Assembly: GCF_014199305.1 (NCBI RefSeq)
Contig: NZ_JACIJK010000012.1
Span: 1 to 64,000, forward strand
Reading direction: 5' to 3'
DNA length: 64,000 bases
Source of the DNA: Sphingomonas aerophila
Lineage (GTDB): Bacteria > Pseudomonadota > Alphaproteobacteria > Sphingomonadales > Sphingomonadaceae
Below the pieces are notes generated by a model. The model searched no databases. It had not been told where the DNA came from and was given only the letters and a program-made list of their open reading frames with translations. The position numbers and the translations under genes were made by a program. Below are positions 36,575 through 46,100 of the stretch, in pieces (within the stretch, counting starts at the first letter, position 1; each line of letters starts with the position of its first letter).

Positions 36575-36997
36575 TCAGGCGTTCGCGGGAATGGGTTGGC
36601 CAGCGAGCGCCTGGGCCGCGATGGCGACCTGTGTTCGGTTGCGAACGTTGAGCTTGCGCATCAGGGCGGTCATGTGCGCCTTTACGGTCGCTTCCGCGAT
36701 GCCAAGGTCATAAGCGATCTGTTTGTTCAGGAGCCCGGAACGGACACCGCGCAGCACCCGCATCTGGGTGGGGGTGAGCGTCGCCAGCGCGACCGGGTCG
36801 CCTGGCGAGCCTGCGGAAGAGCTATTTGCGTGCACCAACATCCTCCCAACTTTCGTCGGCGGCGTTGCGCACATGTGCTCGAACGCCGCTTCGTTGCGAT
36901 CCATCCGCGCCGGTCTTCGCCGAAATCGGTTGGACAGGTCGCTTGTATGATCCCGACTCATGGACGGGATCAAGCCTTTTCTGTTGCCGTCGGCCAA
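36575..36997 (-). CDS. LuxR-type HTH regulator without a receiver domain
   Basis: The ORF begins TTG 36997. ATG 36904 (MDRNEAAFEHMCATP) gives a shorter reading, and neither has a clear ribosome binding site. Residues 70-140 form a GerE/LuxR HTH: LTPTQMRVLRGVRSGLLNKQIAYDLGIAEATVKAHM, then LNVRNRTQVAIAAQ. This is the output domain usually fused to a response-regulator receiver, but no receiver is encoded here. It may be a stand-alone regulator or a remnant. It sits between paralog A and the gluconate permease on the opposite strand. Confidence 0.75.
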   Translation of the reverse strand: MADGNRKGLIPSMSRDHTSDLSNRFRRRPARMDRNEAAFEHMCATPPTKVGRMLVHANSSSAGSPGDPVALATLTPTQMRVLRGVRSGLLNKQIAYDLGIAEATVKAHMTALMRKLNVRNRTQVAIAAQALAGQPIPANA

Positions 36998-37090
36998 AAA
37001 CCTGTCTTACAGATTGCAGCGCGGCACAGACCGCAAGGGAGGGATGACCGTTATGGCTTTCAACGGCACAGCCACGCGCGGGGCGAAAGC

Positions 37091-38440
37091 GTGACCGGAG
37101 CGGACATCCGGCTGATCGCCGCGGCATTGTTCGGCATCGCGCTGGCGGTTGTCATGATCGTGCGCGGTCGACTTCACCCCTTTATCGGGTTGTTGTGCGG
37201 CGCGTTCGCCGTTGGCCTGCTGGCCGGGCTTCCGCTCGCGGACACGGGCAAGGCGGTGCAGAAGGGCGTTGGCGACATCATCGGCGGCACCGGCCTGGTA
37301 GTATCGCTTGGCCTGTCACTCGGCGCGATGCTGCATCTGTCGGGCGGCGCCGCGGCGCTGGCACACAGCGCGCTGCGGCTGACCGGCCCGCGCGCGGCAC
37401 CCTGGGCGACGCTGGGCATCGCCATGGTGATCGGCCTGCCGTTGTTCTTCGAAACGGGTTTGGTGCTGCTGCTGCCGATCGTGGTCGCGGCGGCGCAGGC
37501 GATGGCGGGCGATGCCAAGGGCGGCGCGGGCGATGAAGCGAAGCTGCGGCTGATGCTGCCGGCGCTCGCCGGGCTGGGCGTGGTGCACGCGCTGGTGCCG
37601 CCGCATCCGGGGCCGCTGCTCGCGGTGGAAGCGCTGAACGCCAATCTTGGCCTGACGATGCTCTATGGCCTGATCATCGCGGTGCCGACCGCGATCCTCG
37701 CTGGGCCGGTCCTTGCCGCCCTTGTGTCGCGCGGCGTCAAGCTCGACCCGCCGGTGCTGGGCGATCCCATCCTGGACGGGCCGCCGCCGGCCCGCAGCTC
37801 AACGCTGTTGCTGGTACTGCTGCCCGTGCTGCTGATCGCGGCGGGCGAGATCGGTCAGATGCTGCCGGGGATGCGGGGGGTGACCTGGCTCGCCGCCGCC
37901 GCCAATCCGGTACTTGCGCTGTTGATCACCAATCTCGTTGCCCTGCCGCTGTTGTTCGGTCGGCATCTGGCGAGCTCGCGTATCCAGGATGCGATCTGGC
38001 ACGAAACACTGGGGCCGGCTGGTGCCATCCTGCTCGCGATCGGTGCGGGCGGCGCGTTGAAGCAGGTGCTGGTGAGCGCCGGGCTGTCGGACCTGCTTGC
38101 GCGGCTGGTGCTGGGGCATGCCATATCGCCCTTGCTGCTCGGCTGGCTGATCGCGGTCGGGATCAGGTTGGCGGCCGGGTCCGCGACGGTGGCGACCATC
38201 ACCGCGGTTGGCGTGATGCCGGGCGTGGTGGCGGCGTCCGGCGTGTCGCCTGAGCTGGTGGTTCTGGCGATCGGCGCGGGATCGGTGTTCTTCAGCCACG
38301 TCAACGATCCGGGCTTCTGGCTGGTGAAGGGCTATCTCGGCACGAACACGCCCGACACGTTCAAGACATGGTCCCTTCTCGAGACGACCATCTCGGTAGT
38401 CGGGCTCGCGCTGGTCATGGTCGCAAGCTACATCGTGTGA
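37091..38440 (+). CDS. gntP: Gluconate:H+ symporter (GntP family)
   Basis: A 449-residue inner-membrane permease with about 12 hydrophobic segments. It matches the GntP/GntT family (GVGDIIGGTGLVVSLGLSLGAMLHLSGGA near residue 70, VPPHPGPLLAVEALNANLG near 180, SVFFSHVNDPGFWLVKGYLG near 400). GTG 37091 is chosen over the much longer upstream frame, which overlaps the LuxR gene and has no membrane character. It imports gluconate or related aldonates. The next gene is an FCD-GntR regulator 40 bp away and gluconokinase is nearby, so uptake and phosphorylation form one unit. Confidence 0.9.
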   Translation: MTGADIRLIAAALFGIALAVVMIVRGRLHPFIGLLCGAFAVGLLAGLPLADTGKAVQKGVGDIIGGTGLVVSLGLSLGAMLHLSGGAAALAHSALRLTGPRAAPWATLGIAMVIGLPLFFETGLVLLLPIVVAAAQAMAGDAKGGAGDEAKLRLMLPALAGLGVVHALVPPHPGPLLAVEALNANLGLTMLYGLIIAVPTAILAGPVLAALVSRGVKLDPPVLGDPILDGPPPARSSTLLLVLLPVLLIAAGEIGQMLPGMRGVTWLAAAANPVLALLITNLVALPLLFGRHLASSRIQDAIWHETLGPAGAILLAIGAGGALKQVLVSAGLSDLLARLVLGHAISPLLLGWLIAVGIRLAAGSATVATITAVGVMPGVVAASGVSPELVVLAIGAGSVFFSHVNDPGFWLVKGYLGTNTPDTFKTWSLLETTISVVGLALVMVASYIV

Positions 38441-38480
38441 CCATGTCCCCCGCGCAGCTTCTGACCCGATCGGCACGCCT

Positions 38481-39158
38481 GTGATCGAGGGGCGGCTGGC
38501 CGACCGGGCCTATACGGGCATCGTCCAGATCATCAACGACGAGCAGCTCGCGACGGGCGACCGCCTTCCGTCCGAAGCGCGGCTGGCCGAAATGTTCGGC
38601 ATGTCGCGGACGATCGTACGCGAGGCGTTGGTGCGGCTGGCATCGGACGGCATCACCGAGGCGCGCCGGGGCGCTGGTTCCTATGTGAAGCGTCGCCCGT
38701 CAGAGCGACTGGGCGCACACATGGCGATGGCGGACCTGGCGGCGACGCTCGGCACGTACGAGGTCCGCTTCGTCCTGGAAGCGGAGTCGGCGCGGCTGGC
38801 GGCGCAGCGGCGCTCCCCCGAAGCGCTGCAGGCGATCGAGGAACGGCTGGCGGCGCTTCGCACGGCCCTGTTGTCGAGCGCGCCGGCGCATGACGAGGAC
38901 TGGTTCCTGCACCGCGCCATTGCAGAAGCGACGGCCAACACCGCGTTCCTGTCGATCTTCGACCATCTGCGCGAGGATGTGGAACGCATCCTGAAGGCGG
39001 GGGTCGACATCTCCCGCTCGCGCCCGCCGGAGGTGATCGCGGCGATGATGGGGGAACATGACGCGATCGTGGAGGCGATTCGGACGCAGGACGCGGACGG
39101 CGCCGCGCTGGCGATGCGGTGGCACCTGAGCCAGGGCCGCAAGCGGCTGATGCCCTGA
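38481..39158 (+). CDS. GntR-family (FadR/FCD subfamily) regulator
   Basis: A 225-residue repressor. Residues 5-75 are a GntR winged HTH (YTGIVQIINDEQLATGDRLPSEARLAEMFGMSRTIVREALVRLASDG). Residues 90-220 form the all-helical FCD ligand-binding domain, with metal ligands probably in the HRAIAEAT and EHDAIVEAI regions. FCD regulators of aldonate genes use sugar acids as effectors. GTG 38481. Same strand as the permease and only 20 bp from the convergent gluconokinase. It may bind the repeats at 33370 and 39812, which have GACC/GGTC half-sites, but that is inference. Confidence 0.9.
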   Translation: MIEGRLADRAYTGIVQIINDEQLATGDRLPSEARLAEMFGMSRTIVREALVRLASDGITEARRGAGSYVKRRPSERLGAHMAMADLAATLGTYEVRFVLEAESARLAAQRRSPEALQAIEERLAALRTALLSSAPAHDEDWFLHRAIAEATANTAFLSIFDHLREDVERILKAGVDISRSRPPEVIAAMMGEHDAIVEAIRTQDADGAALAMRWHLSQGRKRLMP

Positions 39159-39178
39159 AGTCCCCTTGCGGGCTGTTA

Positions 39179-39727
39179 TCAGCTCGCGAGAAGCGTGTCG
39201 TGGGCCCAGCGCTGCGCAGCCTCGGCCAGGCGTTCGGGCGGCAGGCGGGAATCGAGCTGCAACGCGCGCTCGCCCGGGCCCGGCCGTTCCAGCGCGGCAA
39301 GCTGGCTGCCGAGCAGGCTGGCGGGCATGTAGTGGCCCGGCCGGCAGGTCAGGCGGTGCTGCAATTCGTCCCGGTCCGCTTCGAGCAGGATGAACAGCAC
39401 GGGGACGCCCGCCGCGGCCGCCAGCCGTTCGCGATAGACCCGCTTCAGCGCGGAACAGGCAACCACCGCGAGCCCGCTTTCCCGGACCGCCGCGCCCGCC
39501 GCGGCACCCAAGTCGTCGAGCCAGGGCCAGCGGTCGTTGTCGTCGAGCGGCTGACCGGAGCGCATCTTGGCAACGTTGTCAGACGGGTGGAAAAGGTCAC
39601 CTTCCAAAAAGGGTGCGCCGAGCTGGTCGGCCAGGAAAATGCCCAGCGTCGACTTGCCGCTGCCGCTGACGCCCATGATCACCAGGGCACACGGGGGCAG
39701 GTCCGTCCTTGTTCGCTGTTGCTGCAC
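39179..39727 (-). CDS. gntK: Gluconokinase
   Basis: A 182-residue P-loop kinase: MGVSGSGKST (Walker A, about residues 18-27), EGDLFHPSDNVAKM, PLDDNDRWPWL and CSALKRVYRERL are all GntK/IdnK signatures. Converts gluconate to 6-phosphogluconate for the Entner-Doudoroff or pentose phosphate path. GTG 39727 behind GGAGG is chosen; the longer frame reads through the promoter of the divergent paralog B. Length is normal for the family. It converges with the GntR gene. Confidence 0.92.
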   Translation of the reverse strand: MQQQRTRTDLPPCALVIMGVSGSGKSTLGIFLADQLGAPFLEGDLFHPSDNVAKMRSGQPLDDNDRWPWLDDLGAAAGAAVRESGLAVVACSALKRVYRERLAAAAGVPVLFILLEADRDELQHRLTCRPGHYMPASLLGSQLAALERPGPGERALQLDSRLPPERLAEAAQRWAHDTLLAS

Positions 39728-39811
39728 CCGTAGTCGCCTCCGCCGGTTGCGGCGGAAAACGACGTTCCGCTGCCTGATTGTTTTACCGGCCGCGCGGGCG
39801 ATGATGCCATT

Positions 39812-39825
39812 ACGACCATGGTCGC
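39812..39825. promoter_or_regulatory. Palindrome upstream of GH55-like gene B, shared with gene A
   Basis: ACGACCATGGTCGC contains the 12-bp perfect palindrome CGACCATGGTCG (39813-39824), in the 190-bp region between the gluconokinase and the second GH55-like gene. It resembles the inverted repeat at 33370-33385. Two similar symmetric sites before two paralogs suggest one regulator for both. Confidence 0.5.
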
Positions 39826-39917
39826 GGTCGTGGACGCGACAGCCGCCCTCTATCCCTTTCACGCACCGATCAGGCAAGCTGCGCAAAGCGGCCGCTTCCC
39901 GGCCAAGGGTGGATGAC

Positions 39918-42900
39918 ATGTTGAACGCAAAGAAGCTCGCCAGGCTCTCATTGGTCGCGGTTCTGCTGGGAAGTTCGGCGGTGCCGGCGCTTGCCGCGTC
40001 GCGATCGACCCTGCTTGCCGCGCCCAAGGACGCGCGGGCGGTGACGGTGCAGGCGCGGGGCGACGGCGTCGCGGACGATACGGCCGCGATCCAGGCGGCG
40101 ATCGACGCGGCCGAGGGCAAGGCCGGCGGCAACATCGTGTTCCTGCCATCGGGCCGTTACCGGATCACCCGCACCCTGTATATCTGGCCGGGCGTTCGGG
40201 TGTTCGGCGTCGGCAAGACGCGGCCCGTGATCTTCCTGGGCGCCAACACCCCCGGCTTCCAGCGCGGCGTCGGCAACATGGTGTTCTTCACCGGCAACCG
40301 TCCGGGAGCGAGCGTTGCCGGGCCGGGCAACCTTCCCACGCCGCAGCGCGTGCCGGTGCCGCCGCCCACCAGCGTTCCGTTTGACCCCAATATCGCGGAC
40401 GCCAATTCGGGCACATTTTATTCCGCGCTGTCCAATGTCGATTTCGAGATCGCGGACGGCAACCCGGCCGCCGCCGCCGTGCGTTCGCACGTCGCGCAGC
40501 ACGCGTTCCTGAGCCATATCGACTTCCGCCTCGGGTCCGCGCTGGCCGGCATCTACCAGGTCGGCAACCTTGGGCAGGACCTGGCCTTTCACGGCGGCCG
40601 CTATGGCATCCTGACCGAAAAGACCTCACCCGCGTGGCAGTACACTCTGCTCGACGCGACCTTTGACGGGCAGCGCGATGCCGCGATCCGCGAGCATGAG
40701 GCGGGGCTGACGCTGAGCAACGTCCAGTTCCGCAACGTGCCAGTCGGGATCGAGATCGACCAGGGCTATGGTGACTGGCTGTGGGGCAAGAACGTTCGGT
40801 TCGAGAATGTCTCGCGCGCTGGCGTGATCATCAGCAACGAGAATAACACCTATACCCAGGTCGGCTTCGAAAATGTCGTCGCGACCGGCACGCCCGTGTT
40901 CGCGCGCTTCCGCGAGTCCGGCAAGACCGTGGCGGGGCCCGCGCCGCGTTACCGGGTCAAGGAATTCACCTATGGCCTGACCGTCCCGGCGCTGGGGCAG
41001 ATCGGCAAGTTCGAGACGCGGATGGACGCAAGCCCGATCGGCAGCGTGCCCCGCGTCGGCGACCCCGCGATCCGGCCGTTCCCGGCCACATCGACCTGGG
41101 CCAATGTGCGCGACCTCGGCGCCAAGGGCGACAACGCAACCGACGACACCGGCGCAATCCAGCGGGCGATCGACACGCGCAAGGTCGTGTACTTCCCCAG
41201 TGGGTTCTACCGGGTCACCGATACGCTGAAGCTGCGCCCCGACAGCGTGCTGATCGGCCTGCACCCGGGCATGACGCAGATCGTGCTGGCGGACGACACG
41301 CCCGCCTATGCTGGCGTGGGCGCACCCAAGGCGCTGATGGAAAGCGCGCGCGGAGGCGATGCGATCGTGACGGGGCTGGGGCTGCACACCGGCGGCACTA
41401 ACCCACGCGCGACCGGGCTGTTGTGGCGAGCGGGCGAGCGGTCGCTGGTGGACGACGTCAAGTTCCAGGGCGGGCACGGCACCATCCTGCCCGATGGCAG
41501 CAAGTTCGACCCGTACAACGCCAATCACACCGCCGATGCCGACCCCAAGAAGCGCTGGGACGGTCAATATGCCAGCCTGTGGGTGACGGACGGGGGCGGT
41601 GGCACCTTTAACGGGCTGTGGACGCCCAACACCTATGCGCAGGCAGGGTTGTACGTCAGCAACACCAGCACGCCCGGCCATGTGTACGAAATGTCGGCAG
41701 AGCATCACCTGCGCGCCGAGATCGTGCTGGACGGGGTGCGCAACTGGGAGTTCCTGGCGCCGCAGACCGAAGAAGAAGCGGGCGAAAGCCGCAACACGGT
41801 GTCCCTGGAAGTGCGCAACTCACGCGACGTCCTGTTCGCCAACTATCATGGCTATCGCGTCACCCGCTCGCTCCAGCCGGCGCCGGCAGCGGTGAAGCTA
41901 TATGGGTCGAGCAACATCCGCTTCCGCAATGTTCATGTGAATGCGGAGAGCGGCTTTTCGACCTGTGACGCGAATGGCTGCGGGACGTATCTGCGCGCGA
42001 GCAAGTTCCCGTACGAAAACGCGATCCAGGACGTGACACGCGGGCTGGCAGTACGCGAGCGCGAGTTCGCGGTGCTTGATGTCACGGACGCCGCGCCCGC
42101 CGCCGCGCCGCCGGCTTCGATGGTACAGGTGCGCAAGCTGGCGGACGGGTTCTACTCCATCGGGGGTGGCGCGGTGGATGCGAAGGGCAAGCTGTTCTTC
42201 GCCGACCGCTTCTTTCACCGCATCCATGGCTGGTCCGCGACCGAAGGGCTGTCGATCGCGGCCGACGCGCCGCTGGACCCGGTGAACCTGGCGGTCGACA
42301 AATCCGGCCGGTTGCTGGTGCTGTCATCCGACGGGCCCGCGGCGACGGTGTATTCGATCAAGCCGGGCGATCCGGCGTCGATCCGGGTGATCGCGCCCAC
42401 GCCCGTCGCGGCGCGCGCTGGCACGCGGGTCGCGCTGCCGTCAAGCTTCTGGAACAATGGCGAGTTCCGCGACCAATATGATCCGGCCACCGACCGCTTC
42501 ACCACGCTTGCGGAGATGTTCGCGCGGGACGCGGGCACTGCCAAGGCGACCGAGTACCGCTCTCCCGATGGTAGCCTGGCGCTGCCCGCGTTCCGGGTCT
42601 GGCAGCAGGGGCCGGGCAATTTCATCGGCTGGCGTTTCTCCGATACGCTCGACACCTATGGCCTGGTGACGAGCGCGGTCGGCGAGCGGGTGTACGTCGC
42701 CAATGGATCGGAGAACCGGACTTATTCGGCGCTGGTCGGGCCGGGCGGCGCGCTGACCGATCTGAAGCCGTTTTCGGGCCGCGGCGGCGAGAGCGTCGCC
42801 AAGGGGCCGGACGGCCGTGTCTATGTCGCGAACGGGCAGGTCTTCGTGTTCAACCCGGACGGCACGGAGGCCGGGCGGATCGAAGTGCCCGATCGCCCGC

Positions 42901-42980
42901 TGCAGTTGCTGTTCGGCGGTGATGACGGCCGGACGCTGTTCATCCTGACGCATCATGCCCTGTACGCGGCGCAGCCTTGA
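39918..42980 (+). CDS. GH55-like double beta-helix protein with C-terminal SMP-30-like domain (paralog B)
   Basis: A 1020-residue exported protein. ATG 39918 behind AAGGGTGG opens the signal peptide (MLNAKKLARLSLVAVLLGSS, cleavage near PALAA). The same order as paralog A: beta-helix one (GDGVADDTAAIQAAID near residue 50), beta-helix two (GDNATDDTGAIQRAID), then the SMP-30-like domain (YSIGGGAVDAKGKLFFADRF). Long identical stretches with paralog A, including ISAEHH-type and GRYGILTEKTSPAWQ segments, show a duplication. The longer frame to 39567 is a shadow over the gluconokinase. The next gene on the same strand is the TonB-dependent receptor, 146 bp away. Probably degrades a beta-glucan or related glycan outside or in the periplasm. 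Confidence 0.82.
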   Translation: MLNAKKLARLSLVAVLLGSSAVPALAASRSTLLAAPKDARAVTVQARGDGVADDTAAIQAAIDAAEGKAGGNIVFLPSGRYRITRTLYIWPGVRVFGVGKTRPVIFLGANTPGFQRGVGNMVFFTGNRPGASVAGPGNLPTPQRVPVPPPTSVPFDPNIADANSGTFYSALSNVDFEIADGNPAAAAVRSHVAQHAFLSHIDFRLGSALAGIYQVGNLGQDLAFHGGRYGILTEKTSPAWQYTLLDATFDGQRDAAIREHEAGLTLSNVQFRNVPVGIEIDQGYGDWLWGKNVRFENVSRAGVIISNENNTYTQVGFENVVATGTPVFARFRESGKTVAGPAPRYRVKEFTYGLTVPALGQIGKFETRMDASPIGSVPRVGDPAIRPFPATSTWANVRDLGAKGDNATDDTGAIQRAIDTRKVVYFPSGFYRVTDTLKLRPDSVLIGLHPGMTQIVLADDTPAYAGVGAPKALMESARGGDAIVTGLGLHTGGTNPRATGLLWRAGERSLVDDVKFQGGHGTILPDGSKFDPYNANHTADADPKKRWDGQYASLWVTDGGGGTFNGLWTPNTYAQAGLYVSNTSTPGHVYEMSAEHHLRAEIVLDGVRNWEFLAPQTEEEAGESRNTVSLEVRNSRDVLFANYHGYRVTRSLQPAPAAVKLYGSSNIRFRNVHVNAESGFSTCDANGCGTYLRASKFPYENAIQDVTRGLAVREREFAVLDVTDAAPAAAPPASMVQVRKLADGFYSIGGGAVDAKGKLFFADRFFHRIHGWSATEGLSIAADAPLDPVNLAVDKSGRLLVLSSDGPAATVYSIKPGDPASIRVIAPTPVAARAGTRVALPSSFWNNGEFRDQYDPATDRFTTLAEMFARDAGTAKATEYRSPDGSLALPAFRVWQQGPGNFIGWRFSDTLDTYGLVTSAVGERVYVANGSENRTYSALVGPGGALTDLKPFSGRGGESVAKGPDGRVYVANGQVFVFNPDGTEAGRIEVPDRPLQLLFGGDDGRTLFILTHHALYAAQP

Positions 42981-43126
42981 AGCGCGGCCGGAGGTGGTGC
43001 GCCGGGGCGACGCTACTTTGGTCGTAGATGAAGCGGCGGCCCCGATCGGGTACGAAGTAGGACTAAATGATCGTGGTTAGTCGGCGGCGACCGGCAGGGC
43101 GATCGCAAAACACGGGGAGATGGAAC

Positions 43127-46100
43127 ATGGGTAACTTCAAGAAGACCGACGGACCGGGGTTCGGCGTTCGCAGCACAACCGTCAGCCTGGTCGCGCTTGC
43201 CGCGGCGCTGGCCATCACCCCGGCGGCTGCCCAGACAACCACGACCCCGACCACCCCGGCCGATCAGGCGACAACGGCTGCGCCCCAGGCCGGGCAGGCC
43301 GTGCCCGATGCGGCGGGCGTGCCCGAGTCCACCCAGAGCGCCGATCCCGCCGCGCCGCCGCAGCTGACCGCCCCCAATTCGCCCGCGGACGGCACCGCCG
43401 ACCAGCAGGGCACGCCAACCGCCCAGCCCGACGTGGTTGTCACCGGCACGCGCATCACGTCGAGCGGCTTTGCCGCGCCGACCCCGACCACCGTGATCGG
43501 CGAGGACCAGATCCTCAAGAACGCGCAGCCCAACCTGTTCAACACGATCGCGCAGCTGCCATCGCTGCAGGGGTCGACCGGCGCGGCGACGGGTACCTTC
43601 AGCACATCCAGCGGTACGCAGGGCCTCAGCTCCTTCTCGCTGCGCGGGCTTGGCACGATCCGCACCCTGACGCTGCTCGACGGACAGCGCGTGGTCGGCG
43701 CCAATGTGAGCGGCGTTCCCGATGTCAGCCTGTTTCCGCAGCTGCTGGTGAAGCGCGTCGACGTGGTGAATGGCGGCGCGTCCGCCTCCTACGGATCGGA
43801 CGCGGTCGGCGGCGTGATCAACTTCATCACCGATACGCGCTTCACGGGCATCAAGGGCAATGTGCAGGGCGGCATCACCACCTATGGCGATGACGAGTCC
43901 GTCCTTGCGCAGCTGGCGGTGGGCAAGTCGTTCGCCGAGGACCGGCTCCACGTCATCCTGAGCGGCGAGTATAATCACGAGAACGGCGTCGGCCCGGGCG
44001 ACTTCGGCACGGACCTGGCGGGCGGCCGTGACTGGTATCGCGCCACCACGCTGCTGAATACCGGCCAGACCAACAACGGGTCGCCGCAGTTCGTCTACAG
44101 CGACTATGCGCAGCCTTATCAGTACGCCCGCTATGGCCTGATCAACAACGGGCCGCTGCAGGGCATCGCGTTCGCGCCCGACGGAACGCCGTTCAACTTC
44201 AACTATGGGTCGAACGGCCGCCCGACCGGGACCGGATCGGTCACCGGCTGTTATCCGGGCAACGCCTTCTGCGTCGGCGGCGACCTGTCGGGTGCGCCGG
44301 GTTCGGGCGCGTCGCTGAAGTCCGAGTTGCAGCGCGCGGTCGGCTATGGCCGGATCGGTTACGAGTTCGCCGACAACAACGAATTCTACGTCACCGTCAA
44401 CGTCGCGCAGGTGAAGTCGAGCAACCAGCCGAGCCCGGGCTATAACCGCCCGAACCTGACCGTGCAGTGCGCCAACCCGTTTCTGCCGCAACTGATCCGC
44501 GACCGCTGCACCACGGCGGGCATCACGCAGTTCAACTTTGGATCAAGCAACGCCAACCTGCCCAACACGCGCGTCTATACCGACCGCAAGCAGTACCGCT
44601 TTGTCGCGGGCGCCAAGGGCCAGCAGGAAGTGTTCGGGACCAACTGGGCGTATGACATCTTCTACGAGCATGGCACCACCATCTCGGACATCAACGTCAA
44701 CAACGTGATCCTGCAGAACCGTTATGTGGCGGCGACCAATGCGATCACGCTGAACGGCGCGGTAGTCTGCGCCGATCCGGTTGCGCGTGCAGCCGGGTGC
44801 CAGCCGATCAACATCTTTGGCAACTTCGCGCCGTCGGCGGCCGCGAAGGAATACATCCAGCCCGGCGCAGGGCCGTTCCAGCACACCAAGCTGACGCAGG
44901 ACGTGTCCAGCGTGAACATCTCCGGTGAGCCGTTCAGCTTGTGGGCGGGCCCGGTGTCCGTGGCGTTCGGTGGCGAAGCGCGGCGTGAGTTCTACCGCGT
45001 CAACGCCGATCCCTATGGCGCGGGCGTCACCGCGATCAGCCCGGATAGCGCGGACTACCCCGCCGACCCGCTGCTGAACCGTCCGCTGGGCAGCAACTGG
45101 GCGGCCGGCAACTACAAGAACGGCCGCGGCGTCTACACCGTGTATGAAGGCTTTGGTGAGGTGAACATCCCGCTGTTGAACAGCGACGGTGCGGGCCGGG
45201 CCAACCTGAACGCGGCGGGCCGTGGCACGCACTACAGCACGTCGGGCACCGTGTGGTCGTGGAAGGTCGGCGGTACCTGGGACCTGCCGATCGATGGGTT
45301 CCGCCTGCGCGCGGTGACCTCGCGCGACGTGCGTGCGCCAAACCTGTCCGAACTGTTCGCAGCACCGACAGTCACGACGCTGCCAAGCTTCAACAACCCA
45401 TTCACCAATTCCGCCGTGCAGATTTTCCAGAACACGGTCGGCAACCCGAACCTGCGACCGGAAATCGCGCGCAATACGGAACTGGGCGTCGTGCTGTCAC
45501 GGCCGTCCTGGCTGCCAGGGCTGAGCGTGTCGTTCGATTACTACAAGATCAAGTTGAACGGCGTTGTATCGACCCTGTCGCCAGACCAGATCGTCCGCTT
45601 CTGCTTTGAAGGTAACCAGACGTTCTGTAACGGCTTCGTGCTGAACAGTCCGGTGCAGGGTGGCAACTTCGTCAACGTGCAGCCGTTCAACCTGGCATCC
45701 TGGAAGACCGACGGTTTCGACATCGAGGCAAGCTATCAATGGCGCCGTCCGCTGGGCCTGCCGGGTGACTTCACCGTTCGCGCGCTTGGCACCCATGTGA
45801 ACAAGTTCCTGGTCAATGCCGGCATCGCCGGCGTCGACACGGTGGACAATGCCGGCGCGAACAGCGGTGCGATCCCCGACTGGAAGTGGCTGGCGGTGCA
45901 GACCTATAGCAACGACCTGTTCAGCCTGTTCCTGCAGGAGCGCTGGTTCTCCGACGGTGTGTTCGGCAACCAGTATGTGGTCTGTTCGGCGGGTAACTGC
46001 CCGCAGTCGACCGGCAACCACCCGACCATCAACCGGAACAAGATGCCCGGCGCCTTCTACATGGATGTTGGCGGGTCGGTGAACGTGACCAAGCAGGGCA

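Noticed and set aside
43013..44491. 492-codon minus-strand ORF inside the TonB receptor gene
   Set aside because: Shadow frame in the opposite strand of a clear receptor gene, with no conserved motif.
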